This document shows positions 44,757 through 55,275 of a stretch of 64,000 nucleotides of DNA, piece by piece (the stretch's first letter is position 1; every line of letters starts with the position of its first letter). The notes beneath the pieces were generated by a model, which made no database searches, had not been told where the DNA came from, and worked only from the letters and a program-made list of their open reading frames with translations. The stretch is from Corbicula japonica. Lineage: Eukaryota > Mollusca > Bivalvia > Venerida > Cyrenidae. A program made the position numbers and the translations under genes. The DNA is taken from contig JAZAYU010000087.1 in assembly GCA_038501625.1 (NCBI GenBank), forward strand, positions 2,472,001-2,536,000, given 5' to 3'.

Positions 44757-45245
44757 TAGGGAGGTACATTTTGACAAAGATTGAACACACCGTTCAACCC
44801 GATAAGGTGAATGCCGTGGGTAAGCCGACGGCAGTTGCTTGTGTACATGAACGTTTTTCGGAGAAACTGAGTATTGGCCTGATTTTTACATTTTCCCGCA
44901 ATATCTTAGCAGACAAAATATACATATTTATTCCCTGTTTGTTAAGGACTCTACTGATGAAATATTGACGCACACAGGATATTATTTACAAAGAAATTGC
45001 AGAAAAAGGTGTGCAATTTTTTTTTACAAAATATGTCATTTGACGAATCGGCCGCAAATATCTTTTTTTATTACCAAATCTGAAATATTTGAAATATTCC
45101 ATGATAAAGTTCAATTATTTCCCTGTAATTATTTGAAACCACAGCTTTCAATTCGCTTTCTCTAGAAAGATACTTACTTTTAAACTTGGTACGTCGTGGA
45201 GATTTTGGTAACGACAACGGCCGTTAACACTAAAATATTGGTACA
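44757..45245 (+). repeat. Foldback repeat unit A1 (direct copy)
   Basis: Starts at the ACACCGTTCAACCCGATAAG block and ends at GACAACGGCCGTTAACACT and TTGGTACAGTTGAA. It is about 475 bp and nearly identical to the first part of the next unit, with small indels that change frames, so it is not obviously coding. Confidence 0.85.
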
Positions 45246-45904
45246 GTTGAATCACACCGTTCAACCCGATAAGGTGAATGCCGTGGGTAAGCCGACGGCA
45301 GTTGCTTGTGTACATGAACGTTTTTCGGCGAAACTGAGTATTGGCCTGATTTTTACATTTTCCGGCAATATTTGAGCATACAGAAATATACAAATTGATT
45401 CCCTGTTTGTTGAGGAATCTACTGACGAAATCTTGACGCACACAGGATATTATTTACAGAGAAATTGCAGAAAAAGTGTGCAAGTTTTTGACAAAATATG
45501 TCATTTGACGAATCGGTCGCAAATATCCTTTTTTATTACCAAATCTGAAATATTTGAAATATTCCATGAAAAAGTTCAATTATTTCCCTGTAATTATTTG
45601 AAACCACAGCTTCCAATTTGCTTTCTCTAGAAAGATATTTACTTTTAAACTTGGTACATCGTGGTGATTTTGGTAACGACAACGGCCGTTAACACTAAAA
45701 TATTGGTACAGTTGAATGCAGTTTCGTCAGTGGATTGGATAACGTTAACGGCCGTCAAGTGAACTTATTTTCAACGTCGCTGTTGTCTGCTTTATGCAAA
45801 AAGTGTATCAGACTCTAGTGTTAACAAATCTAGGTTACTCCTTGTTGTGTATAAATCAAGATAAAAATTGAAAGTATGTTTACCTAAAGAAAAACATTTA
45901 TAAC
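45246..45904 (+). repeat. Foldback repeat unit A2, left arm of a long inverted repeat
   Basis: Repeats A1 in tandem, then extends through GTTAACGGCCGTCAAG to AGGTTACTCCTTGTTGTG and TATGTTTACCTAAAGAAAA. The extended unit (about 650 bp) is inverted at 47048-47685. Confidence 0.85.
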
Positions 45905-47047
45905 AAAACACCTGATTTCCAGGTTGTATATATTACCTAACGTTTTGTTGTTGATGCAATTTTAGAATTGTAATAATTTTAAGTATTCAATTATTTCGTA
46001 CACTTATCAAAAGAGAATTACAAGCGTTTGTACACATTCAAACGAAATACAATATAATATTTTATCTAACTTTGTACAAATCCTTATATTATTTACTATG
46101 AACTTTACGAACTTGAAATTTAATGCACTTGCACAGCCGCATGCAGACGAGAAAAAATGTTGCACCGTATATTATTTCAGCTCGAACTTTATCTGGGGAC
46201 GAACCATACCGAGTACGTAATATTATAGTTTTAAAATTCGGAAATAAATGTTATTATTCTTCATAAATTTTCATTTAGTAGCCATTACTCTTTAAGAATA
46301 CTCGAAGCGTATGCGGTCTTGATTTACTTCTGATTTATAAATGAAATGATATAGACAACGAAAGTAAGTAAAATTCAACTCAGAATGAAGTATTTGAAGT
46401 TCTTTTGCTTCGTATTTGTAACAGACGAAAAACAACTATTCTTATGCGACTAAGTTTTGCCACTGACCGTTCCAAGGCGGTAAACCCTCGGGTTCTCACT
46501 TTCGTTAATTGTTTGTGGCGTCCATATTGAAATTGATTATTGTAATACCATGTTCTCTTTTCGTCTCTACTGTTTGGCTGTGTGGGAAGGCTGTGTCTGC
46601 TGGATGTGGCCATCCCTGATATGCATATTTCACTGTTTTATATGTAATTGTCGTCACATCTGCTTCGGTGACAATACGGCAAAGACGTTATGGTCACATC
46701 TCTAGAATATAGTCTAAATATAAGGAGTCGTAATCTCTGTCAGGTCAAACTCAATTTGTATTTTTAACAGTAAGTATCTCAAAACTTTCGTAAATATGGC
46801 GTTTTCAACTGTCTGTGACTTGCTGTTTAAGGAAAAAATATACAACAAAATTGGCAATGAGCGCGTTAAGTGGATTGTCAGTGGATTGGATAACGTAAAC
46901 GGCCGTCAAGTGAAAATAAGCTTTGTCTCTACAATGATTAACACTGGTCTTGAGAACATAATTAAATGTTTTTATTGCATCGTGACTTGACCGATGGTTT
47001 TTAACGCGCTCATTGCCAATTTTGTTTTATATTTTTTCCTTAAACAG
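45905..47047. other. Spacer of the long inverted repeat
   Basis: Contains a PLE 3' end fragment (46440-46640). A short frame near 46796-46990 includes another copy of GTCAGTGGATTGGATAACG. An inner inverted pair TTGGCAATGAGCGCGTTAA/AACGCGCTCATTGCCAA lies at about 46851 and 46998. No gene is supported. Confidence 0.5.
46440..46640 (+). mobile_element. Penelope-like element G, 3' tail only
   Basis: Starts at TTTTGCCACTGACCGTTCC and runs through the GCTGTGTGGGAAGG-like block to TGCATATTTCACTG. Only the last 200 bp of the family is present. Confidence 0.7.
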
Positions 47048-47685
47048 TTATAAATGATTTTCTTTAGGTAAACATACTTTCAATTTTTATCTTGATTTAT
47101 ACACAACCAGGAGTAACCTAGATTTGTTAACACTAGAGTCATAGAGCAGACAACAGCGACGTTGAAAATAAGTTCACTTGACGGCCGTTAACGTTATCCA
47201 ATCCAATGACGAAACTGCATTCAACTGTACCAATATTTAAGTGTTAACGGCCGTTGTCATTACCAAAATCACCACGATGTACCAAGTTTAAAAGTAAATA
47301 TCTTTCTAGAGAAAGCAAATTGGAAGCTGTGGTTTCAAATAATTACAGGGAAATAATTGAACTTTGTCATGGAATATTTCAAATATTTCAGATTTGGTTA
47401 TAAAAAAGGATATTTGCGACCGATTCGTCAAATGACATATTTTGTAAAAAACTTGCACACTTTTTCTGCAATTTCTCTGTAAATAATATCCTGTGTGCGT
47501 CAATATTTCATCAGTAGATTCCTTAACAAACAGGGAATCAATATGTATATTTTTGTATGCTAAGATATTGCCGGAAAATGTAAAAATCAGGCCAATACTC
47601 AGTTTCGCCGAAAAACGTTCATGTACACAAGCAACTGCCGTCGGCTTACCCACGGCATTCACCTTATCGGGTTGAACGGTGTGTT
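47048..47685 (-). repeat. Foldback repeat unit A3, right inverted arm
   Basis: Inverted match to A2 from TTTACCTAAAGAAAA to ACACCGTTCAACCCG. It lacks a 14-base stretch present in A2 near 45800 and differs at scattered bases. A minus-strand open frame (47824-47306) runs through it but is not conserved in the other two units. Confidence 0.85.
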
Positions 47686-48469
47686 GAAGTAAGGTCGATT
47701 TAATTGTGAACCAAACCAAACGAGTTTTTGTGTCCACTGAAGCTATGAACTTAACTTTTAAATAGGTAAATTCTGACAAAGATTTAGTAAGATTGGTTGA
47801 CTGTGGTGCTGTGACACATGGCAAAGAAAAAATAAATAAACATAATTAATCTGCAAAGCCAAATATTTGAGGATCCGTCTATTAGAAATTAAAAGTTACA
47901 CTAGCTACTGTAATGTACTTTGATTCAATAGATCTGCATTCAACCTGTTTTATTTGCTTAAAACGACTGATCAAGTACAGCAAACAACTATTATTCAATT
48001 CCCAAATTTCTTAAGCGAATTTGAAGAAAATGGGCCGGTGAACGTTTTTACCACGGTATTATGTAAACTTATGAATGTTCAAAGCGTATCGGATCAGTAG
48101 TTATATATTCAAAATTGGAAATTGATCAATAATTATTATTGTATATTTAATGCCTGACAAACACGCAATGTAAACTGTTAGTTACTTTACTAATTTGGAT
48201 TACCATTTAAGATTTGCTAATGATAACATAAATAATTACAAGAAAAATTACTTTGAAAGGTCGACTATACAGCTAGTGTATAAAGGAGGGCGAGTATTGG
48301 TTGCGTGGCTAAACTATCAAAGACTACCTCGTCACACCATAATGACTATTTCTGTATTTATTAAATGCTTATATTGCTGGATTTTCTGAATGCCTTTCAA
48401 AGTTCCCCCATCTGATCTTTTATCTATTTAAATATCACCGCAGCATTATTTGTGCCGTGTGTCGGCTGT
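47686..48469. other. No gene seen
   Basis: AT-rich. A short plus-strand stretch near 47773-47825 reads DKDLVRLVDCGAVTHGKEK, faintly like a retroelement aspartic protease active site, but it is too short to call. Confidence 0.3.
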
Positions 48470-48690
48470 AAAAATTCTCCCGGTACATTCATTGCTGCAA
48501 TCAATTGCCATCTTTGAATGCGGTTGAGCACGATACATAATTATATTTGTGTAAAATTTGTATGGTGCCTAAACCCGGGGCTTGGAGCCGTGGCAAGAAT
48601 TGTGCATTACTATTACTGTCCACGAACAGGCTCAGTCAAACCGAGCCTGCAATATTTTGTTATTTGTCATGTTCGGCGGCTTTCAGTTTC
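48470..48690 (-). repeat. Dispersed repeat family D, copy 7
   Basis: Inverted: CTGTAAAAATTCTCCCGG, GGCTTGGAGCCGTGGC, ATTACTGTCCACGAACAGGC, then CAGTCAAACCGAGCCTG and GGCGGCTTTCAG. Confidence 0.6.
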
Positions 48691-49104
48691 CTTTTTAGCT
48701 TTTCGCGTATAATAATTACTTAATTTGAATGATCTAGCTGTTAGCAAACACTAACATTTTGTAAATTCCCATTTGTGTGTAATGTATTTGTAGGAAAAGA
48801 TCAATTTTTTGGACAACCATTGAGTCTTATCAGACGTATTCAGGGGAAGTTACCCCGTTACAATCATTTGACATAAAACCATCCATTGTTAACCTTGATT
48901 TTTGTAAACAACCAGTGAATACAACTATTTATAAAAAGGCTGAATTTTCGAAATGATAATTATAGTGTCTGAGCCTGTATCTAGTTGGTAACTGTAGAAA
49001 CTCTGACACGTTTAATACATAATATAACCAGAATCTGTGCTGAAAGGTATGAGGCTGGGTCTTATGCATATCATGTTATAATTGTCATCACCTCGGTCTT
49101 AAAC
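48691..49104. other. No gene seen
   Basis: AT-rich spacer. Confidence 0.35.
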
Positions 49105-49400
49105 TAACTTGAAATTAGGAGGGTGGGCTATTGCATGACACATTGTCTTGTTATGTCGGCACAGCTATTTTAAAATCCCTCATCCCATAAGAAAGCTACA
49201 GCATGGACAAGAAAATTTTATTGTCAATAATAGTGACATTGACTTACAGGGATGGGTGTTGTACGCGACACACCCCAAGTCATGCTAAACATTTGTGCCA
49301 AGTAATTTTGAAATCCTTTTTGTGTATGGCATTTTACGGCCTGGACACGAAATCCTGACGTACGCCCGCCCTTCTGGACATACAACGACATACCCTAATC
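49105..49400. repeat. Bivalve-type dispersed repeat fragment
   Basis: Contains GGATGGGTGTTGTACGCGAC, AACATTTGTGCCAAGTAATT, TTTTGAAATCC twice, and an end GACATACAACGACATACC. I recall this order of blocks from dispersed repeats of several bivalves; that is from memory, not from a search. Confidence 0.55.
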
Positions 49401-49887
49401 ATTATAACAAAGAAAATCTGGTTAAAAAATCCCGTGAAATTTATCACAAATCGAGTTACGAGTTATTCTAATTGATTTATACAAATTTATATTAGACTCT
49501 AATATACCCCCGATTGAAAATACTGAAGGGCCAAATCAATATTTTATCGCGTCCATCCTGTTAGCTTTAAATAAATTGTCATAATGGAAAAGAGGGTTGT
49601 CCAAAACATTGATCATTTGTTTGGAATGTGCGAATAAGTGACAATCTATTAAACAATGTAAATAATGGTTGCGAATAACCACGTATTGGCTATTCTAGTC
49701 TAAGCAACATTGTGTACATGGCATCATAAGAAAGCTAATACTGTACGCCGATCATAAATACCTTCTTCTTAGCATCAACTGTTTTAGACATTGATTAATT
49801 CCTGAAATTAAGAGTTTTAAGAATTAACAGAATATTACTGTTGGCAAACAACCATGTATCAAACTTATTCAAGGTTTGCGATCAACA
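49401..49887. other. No gene seen
   Basis: AT-rich spacer. Confidence 0.35.
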
Positions 49888-50025
49888 CGGGGCTAGGCGG
49901 CGTGGGCAGTAATATGCATTTCCATCACTGCCCATGAACAGGCTTAATCAAACCGAGCCTCCAATATTTTCATATTTTACGTGTTTGGTGGCTTTCAAAG
50001 TTCCCTTTTCATCTATTTCAAGAAA
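49888..50025 (-). repeat. Dispersed repeat family D, copy 8
   Basis: Inverted: CTAGGCGGCGTGGGCAGTAA, CACTGCCCATGAACAGGC, TTAATCAAACCGAGCCT, then GGTGGCTTTCAAAGTTCCC. Confidence 0.7.
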
Positions 50026-50297
50026 CTGACACCAGAAAGCCAATAGTTTAAGATTTTAATAAAAACAAAAAGAATGTCGTCACGTTCATTTCAAAAGAAA
50101 GGGATGCTTGTCCAAAAAATGATTATTTCTTGTAAATGTTCAAATGAATGATGTTATTTAAAATGATGGTGGTAAACAAACATGAATCTCGTCCATACCA
50201 CGCCAAGCGACAGTTACATACCTGGCATCATCTGAAAGCTTGTTTTTTTACTATAATTTGTTCATGAATACCGAACACATTGTGTCATGTTGTTTAC

Positions 50298-52102
50298 AAG
50301 TTTTAGCTTTCCAAAAAGCTAGTCGGTCATTAGCAAATAAATTAATAGATATACGTGCTTGTATTTACTTTTTGACCAATGTAAGTCAATGATATGGCCA
50401 GTTTTCTGTCGATCAATGTCACACAGATTGTATCTGACAAACTATTTGTGAATTTAGTTGATGTTTCAAGTTTCAGTTTTTTTCCATTTACATTTCTCTG
50501 TATGTACAAAACATAAACAAGAGAACATATATACATTGTATAATGCTGTTACTTTATAGCATGCAAATAAAGTTGAACGGCTGATGTTTAATTTATTGAA
50601 ACATGAAGAAGAGGTGTACCGGCAAAAGGCATTAATACAAATAATCATGTCTCTAGCAGACATAATTTATTATTTTATTCAGGACGTGTAGAAATAATTA
50701 CGTTGTTTAAGCATCAACGAATCGGATGAATATGTTACATTAACGCGAATGCTCAAAGAGGTACCATAGAACTTTCCACAATCGATGCTTACTTGTACAT
50801 AGAGCAGAAAAGCCATGCTTATAATATTCAGTATTCATTACCAACATTCATAGTGTAGTTTTAGTTGGGTCAGCAGATCTCGTCAAACTTAAAGTTGACG
50901 AGCGTTAGAAGACAGTAAACAATAACTTAGGATGCTGATGCATTTATGCACTATTTGTATTTAAATTAATCTATCATCAAAGAAATTGTCGTTATGCCAC
51001 TGTTCTGGAAATTCTTCACAACTATTTTTCTAGGCTGGTTTTGCATTGCTTGCAGTATATTCTAGTAGGTCGCCCTTACATAGAAATGATAGTGCTTGTG
51101 TTGTCTACCTTACTGTACTTGTCAAAATAATGTTATCCCAAGACCGAGTCCAGATCCGTTATATTGCATGTGTATGGGGAAGCAGACATTGGGGTTAGGG
51201 GTTTCCCCGGAAATCTTTTACAAGTTAAACTCAATTTGGATTGCAACTGCGACGAGTCCAACCGTTCACTATAGATCCCAAAAAGAGAACGCATGGATAG
51301 ATGCGGTTTTGAGAGGGAATAGGGGAATCAAAATAAGTCAATTCGTATTTCGTTAATAATGCATATATTCAAGGGCAAGTTTTGAATATTATGGAGGCGG
51401 AAGTTTTGTAAAATAAATTAAATAGTTAAAGTTTAAATGATAAAAATACAGATGCACGTATAGAATGGTTACCGAGTTTCTATTTTAAAACAATCGTTCA
51501 AGTTTTTTTCTTAAAATAGATGAAAAAGGCACTTTGAAAATCACCGAAGACGAAAAATGTGAAAATATTGCAGGCTCAGTTTCATTGAGCCTGTTAAAGA
51601 CTTTTAAGCATTTCAAAAACATAAAATACCGCATCGTAATTAGTGCTCCAACTTGGATATCAAAAGGACAGAGAAAAAGATAGGTCTAAAAACATGGCAG
51701 TTTTTGCGCAACAAGCTCAAAACTAGACACTTATATGCAAATCTTTGAGAAAGAGCATAATAAATGTCCCTCTGAATGAGTAATTGCGAATAAAATATAA
51801 AATGTAATGTCCATAACTAATGAAGAGATGGGTTGTCATCAAACCAACTAGGTTTAAACTCTGGCAGCTCGGGTCATAACATTCCAATAGTGCGCTCGTG
51901 AATTGCAAAATTATGAGGTTGATTAGCTGGTAACAACTACATTTGTAATTATGGATTGAAATGATTTTTCAACAATCTTGACTAACGAAGAACTTGTAAC
52001 TGAGGTAACGTGTCGCCATTTATCCTATAAATTGATATTAGACAAGTTCAATAAACAAAATCCTTATTGATGCTACCCCGCTGAACGTGTAATCATAAAA
52101 TG
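50298..52102 (+). repeat. Segmental duplication, unit 1
   Basis: Matches 53034-54920 almost base for base from GTTTTAGCTTTCCAAAAAGC to TGATGCT and GTGTAATCATAA. No shared open frame is conserved between the two units, so it is probably non-coding. It contains a family D fragment at 51515-51600. Confidence 0.9.
51515..51600 (+). repeat. Dispersed repeat family D, copy 9
   Basis: GATGAAAAAGGCACTTTGAA, GTGAAAATATTGCAGGCTC, TTTCATTGAGCCTGTT. Confidence 0.65.
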
Positions 52103-52193
52103 TGACCAATTCGGTGCCGCTGTTAACCGGTGTTACCGTTCAAAGTTCAAGTTTGGTCCATTATAATATGTCGGTCATCAGGATGACCGACAA
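52101..52193 (+). repeat. Hairpin-ended 93-bp repeat, copy 1
   Basis: Starts TGTGACCA, then GGTGCCGCTGTTAACCGGTG, TTCAAAGTTCAAG, GGTCCATTATAATATG, and ends in a perfect hairpin TGTCGGTCAT-CAGG-ATGACCGACA (52169-52192). The second copy is at 57489-57581. Confidence 0.8.
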
Positions 52194-53033
52194 TTTATAG
52201 GATTAAGGGTTGTCCACACATCGGTTTTTTTTAAATTTTGATTAAATGAGAAATTAAAAAATAATCGTGTTGAACAGTTGAACAAACATCGATAACACCC
52301 CCAAACAACAGCTACAGTGTACATACTTGTTAGAAAGCCAGTACTGTTTGGTTAAATTAATTCTAAACATCGTTGATTCCTTATAGGAGTAGCTATAGAT
52401 CATTTTCTTGAAACTTGGGATAAAAGAGAATCTACGATATAATGGTGTACCGTAAATCATACTAATTCATTGAAAAGTAATATCTATATGCTTGATATCA
52501 CAAGAAAGCCATAATGTAATTATGCATATTACCGGAAACAAAGACAACATCAGCAAACTGGATACCGCATTGGTTCGTAATTTGAGATTATCACAAGACC
52601 AGAAGCTTCACTGACTTGCCACATAAGCTCAGAATACCTCATTTTCAGAGTGTATTACATGGTTTCATGACATCCAACTCTGGTCATCTTTGTGTAAAAA
52701 ACACACGTGTAAGTTTTCATCTCATGTGTGGGCGGTAAATCACACTGACTAAACATACTTCACACTAACGAAACTCTTTGATCATTCCTCATTTCGAACA
52801 TATCTTTGTGGCTAAGATAACACCGGCAGATAACTAATAAAACATATTGAGAGAAAAACTTTGGACTTTGAGTCCTGCGGTGTTGTGGATAGTAACTAAG
52901 GTTTCGTAAACTGTAAAATACATGTTATAACATTCATCTGTATTTATTAATATTTAAAGTCTCACATATGGAGTTCCTAACAGTCATTTGTCAATTTTGT
53001 AAGTATTTAATTTCGTTCAATCATAGAAGTACA
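52194..53033. other. Spacer between duplicated segments
   Basis: AT-rich; no gene or repeat recognised. Confidence 0.35.
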
Positions 53034-54920
53034 AGTTTTAGCTTTCCAAAAAGCTAGTCGGTCATTAGCAAATAAATTAAAAGAATAAGTAGGTATGTAT
53101 TCGTTCATGTATTTACTTTTGGACCAATGTAAGTCAATGATATGGCCAGTTTTCTGTCGATCAAAGTCACACAGACTGTATCTGACAAACTATTTGTGAA
53201 TGTAGTTGATGTTTCAAGTTTCAAGTTTATTTCCATATACATTTCTCTGTATGTACATGTACAAACATAAACAAGAGAACATATAAACATTGTACAATTC
53301 TGTTACTTTAAAGCATGCAAGCAAAGTTGAACGGCTGATATTTGATTTATTGAAACATGAAGAAGACGTGAACCGGCAAAAGGCATCAATATAAATAATC
53401 ATGTCTCTAGTAGACGTAATTTTTTTTTCAGGACGTGTAGAAATAATTACGTTGTTTAAGCACCAGCGAATCTGATGAATATGTTACATTAAAGCGAATG
53501 CTCAAAGAGGTACCATAGAACTTTCCACAGTCGATACTTATTTGTACATTGAGAGAAAAGCCACGCTTATAATATTCAGTATTCATTACCAACATTCATA
53601 AAATGTAGTTTTAGTTGGTTCAGCAGATCTCGTCAAACTTGAAGTTGACGAGCGTTAAAAGACAGTAAACAATAAATTAGGATGCTGATGCATTTATTAC
53701 TTTCACTTAAGCTTAATGCTGCTATTATCTTTTGTTTTTGTTTGAACGATTTTCTATAAAACTATTAAAGGAACTCAAGAAGCACTATTTGTATTTAAAT
53801 TGATCTATCATCATAAAAATTGTCGTTATGCCACTGTTCTGAAAACAACTATTTCTGTACTTTAAAGGCTGGTTTTGCATTCCTTGCAGTATATTCTAGT
53901 AGATCGCCCTTACATAGAAATGATAGTGCTTGTGTTGTTTACCTAACTGTACTTGTCAAAATAATGTTATCGTTTAGTATCCCAAGACCGAAATCAGATC
54001 CGTTATATTGCATGTGTATGGGGAAGCAGTCATTGGGGTCACGGGCATCCCCGGAAATCTTTTACAAGTAAAACTCAATTTGGATTGCAACTGCGACGAG
54101 TCCAACCGTTCACTATAGACCCCAAGAAGAGAACGCATAGATATATGCGGTTTTGAGAGGGAATATGGGAATCAAAATAAATCAATTCTTATTTCGTTAA
54201 TAATGCATATATTCAAGGGCAAGTTTTGAACTTTATGGCGGCGGAAGTTTTGTAACATAAATTAAATAGTTAAAGTTTCAATGATAAAAATACAGAAGCA
54301 CGTTTAGAGTGGTTACCAAGTTTTTAATTCAAAACAATCGTTTAAGTTTTGTTTTCTTAAAATAGGTTAAAAGGTCAATTTGAAAACCACCGAAGACGAA
54401 AAATGTGAAAATATTACAGGCTCGGTTGCATTGAGCCTGTTAAAGACTTTAAAGCATATCAAAAACATAAAATACCGCATCGTAATTAGAGCTCCAACTT
54501 GGATATCAAAAGGACAGGGAAATAGATAGATCTAAAAACCATGGCAGTTTTTTGTGCAACAAGCTCAAAACGAGGAACATTTATGCAAATCTTTGAGAAA
54601 GAGCATAATACATGTATATAAATGTCCCTCTAAATGAGTAATTGCAAATAAAAGATAAAATGTAATGTTCATAACTAATGAAGAGATGGGTAGTCATCAA
54701 ACCAACTAGGTTTAAACTCTCGCATCTCAGGTTATTTCAATAGTGCGCTCGTGAAATGCAAAAGTGTGTAATTATGGATTGAAAATATTTTTCAACAAAC
54801 TTGACTAACTAAGTACTTGTAACTGAGGTAACGTGTCGCCATTTATCCTATAAATTGATATCAGACAAGTTCAATAAACAAAATCATTATTGATGCTTCC
54901 ACGCTGAATGTGTAATCATA
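53034..54920 (+). repeat. Segmental duplication, unit 2
   Basis: Second copy of the 50298 segment. The main differences are a roughly 95-base stretch present only here (about 53695-53785) and small indels. Confidence 0.9.
54360..54445 (+). repeat. Dispersed repeat family D, copy 10
   Basis: AAAGGTCAATTTGAAAACCA, GTGAAAATATTACAGGCTC, GTTGCATTGAGCCTGTT. It is the duplicate of copy 9. Confidence 0.65.
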
Positions 54921-55064
54921 ACCTCACGTGGCCATCCTAGTCGTTTATCTCTCTCGTCCGCAGCTTATTGATCGTATTGATGACTGTCTTTTAGCGTAGC
55001 GCCGCCCAATTGACTACACTTATGATATAAGATGAAAATATTGCCCATGCTGATCTCCTATGTT

Positions 55065-55275
55065 TACTTTAAACAATGGCCATGTCACATTCGCTAAACC
55101 TCCGGTATCTTCTGATAACATTCACCAAATTTGCACTGGAAATCGCAAACAAATGGCAAAATCGCTGATCCCTTTTTTTTTACTGTAAACAATGATCACC
55201 TCACTTCGCTAAACTTCCGTTAACTTCTGAGAACATTCGCAACATTTGCACTGGAAAGCGCAAAAAGCAAAAGCT
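55065..55275. repeat. Two tandem units, about 118 bp
   Basis: Both units contain TAAACAATG, TTCGCTAAACYTCCG, CTTCTGAKAACATTC and ATTTGCACTGGAAAKCGCAA, 118 bp apart. Confidence 0.75.

Noticed and set aside
47306..47824. A 172-codon minus-strand frame across foldback arm A3
   Set aside because: The same sequence in units A1 and A2 carries indels that break the frame, so the frame is not conserved and is probably chance.
51096..54071. Frames containing DPLYCMCMGKQ in both copies of the segmental duplication
   Set aside because: Frames differ before and after the shared piece, with different starts and stops; there is no selection for coding.
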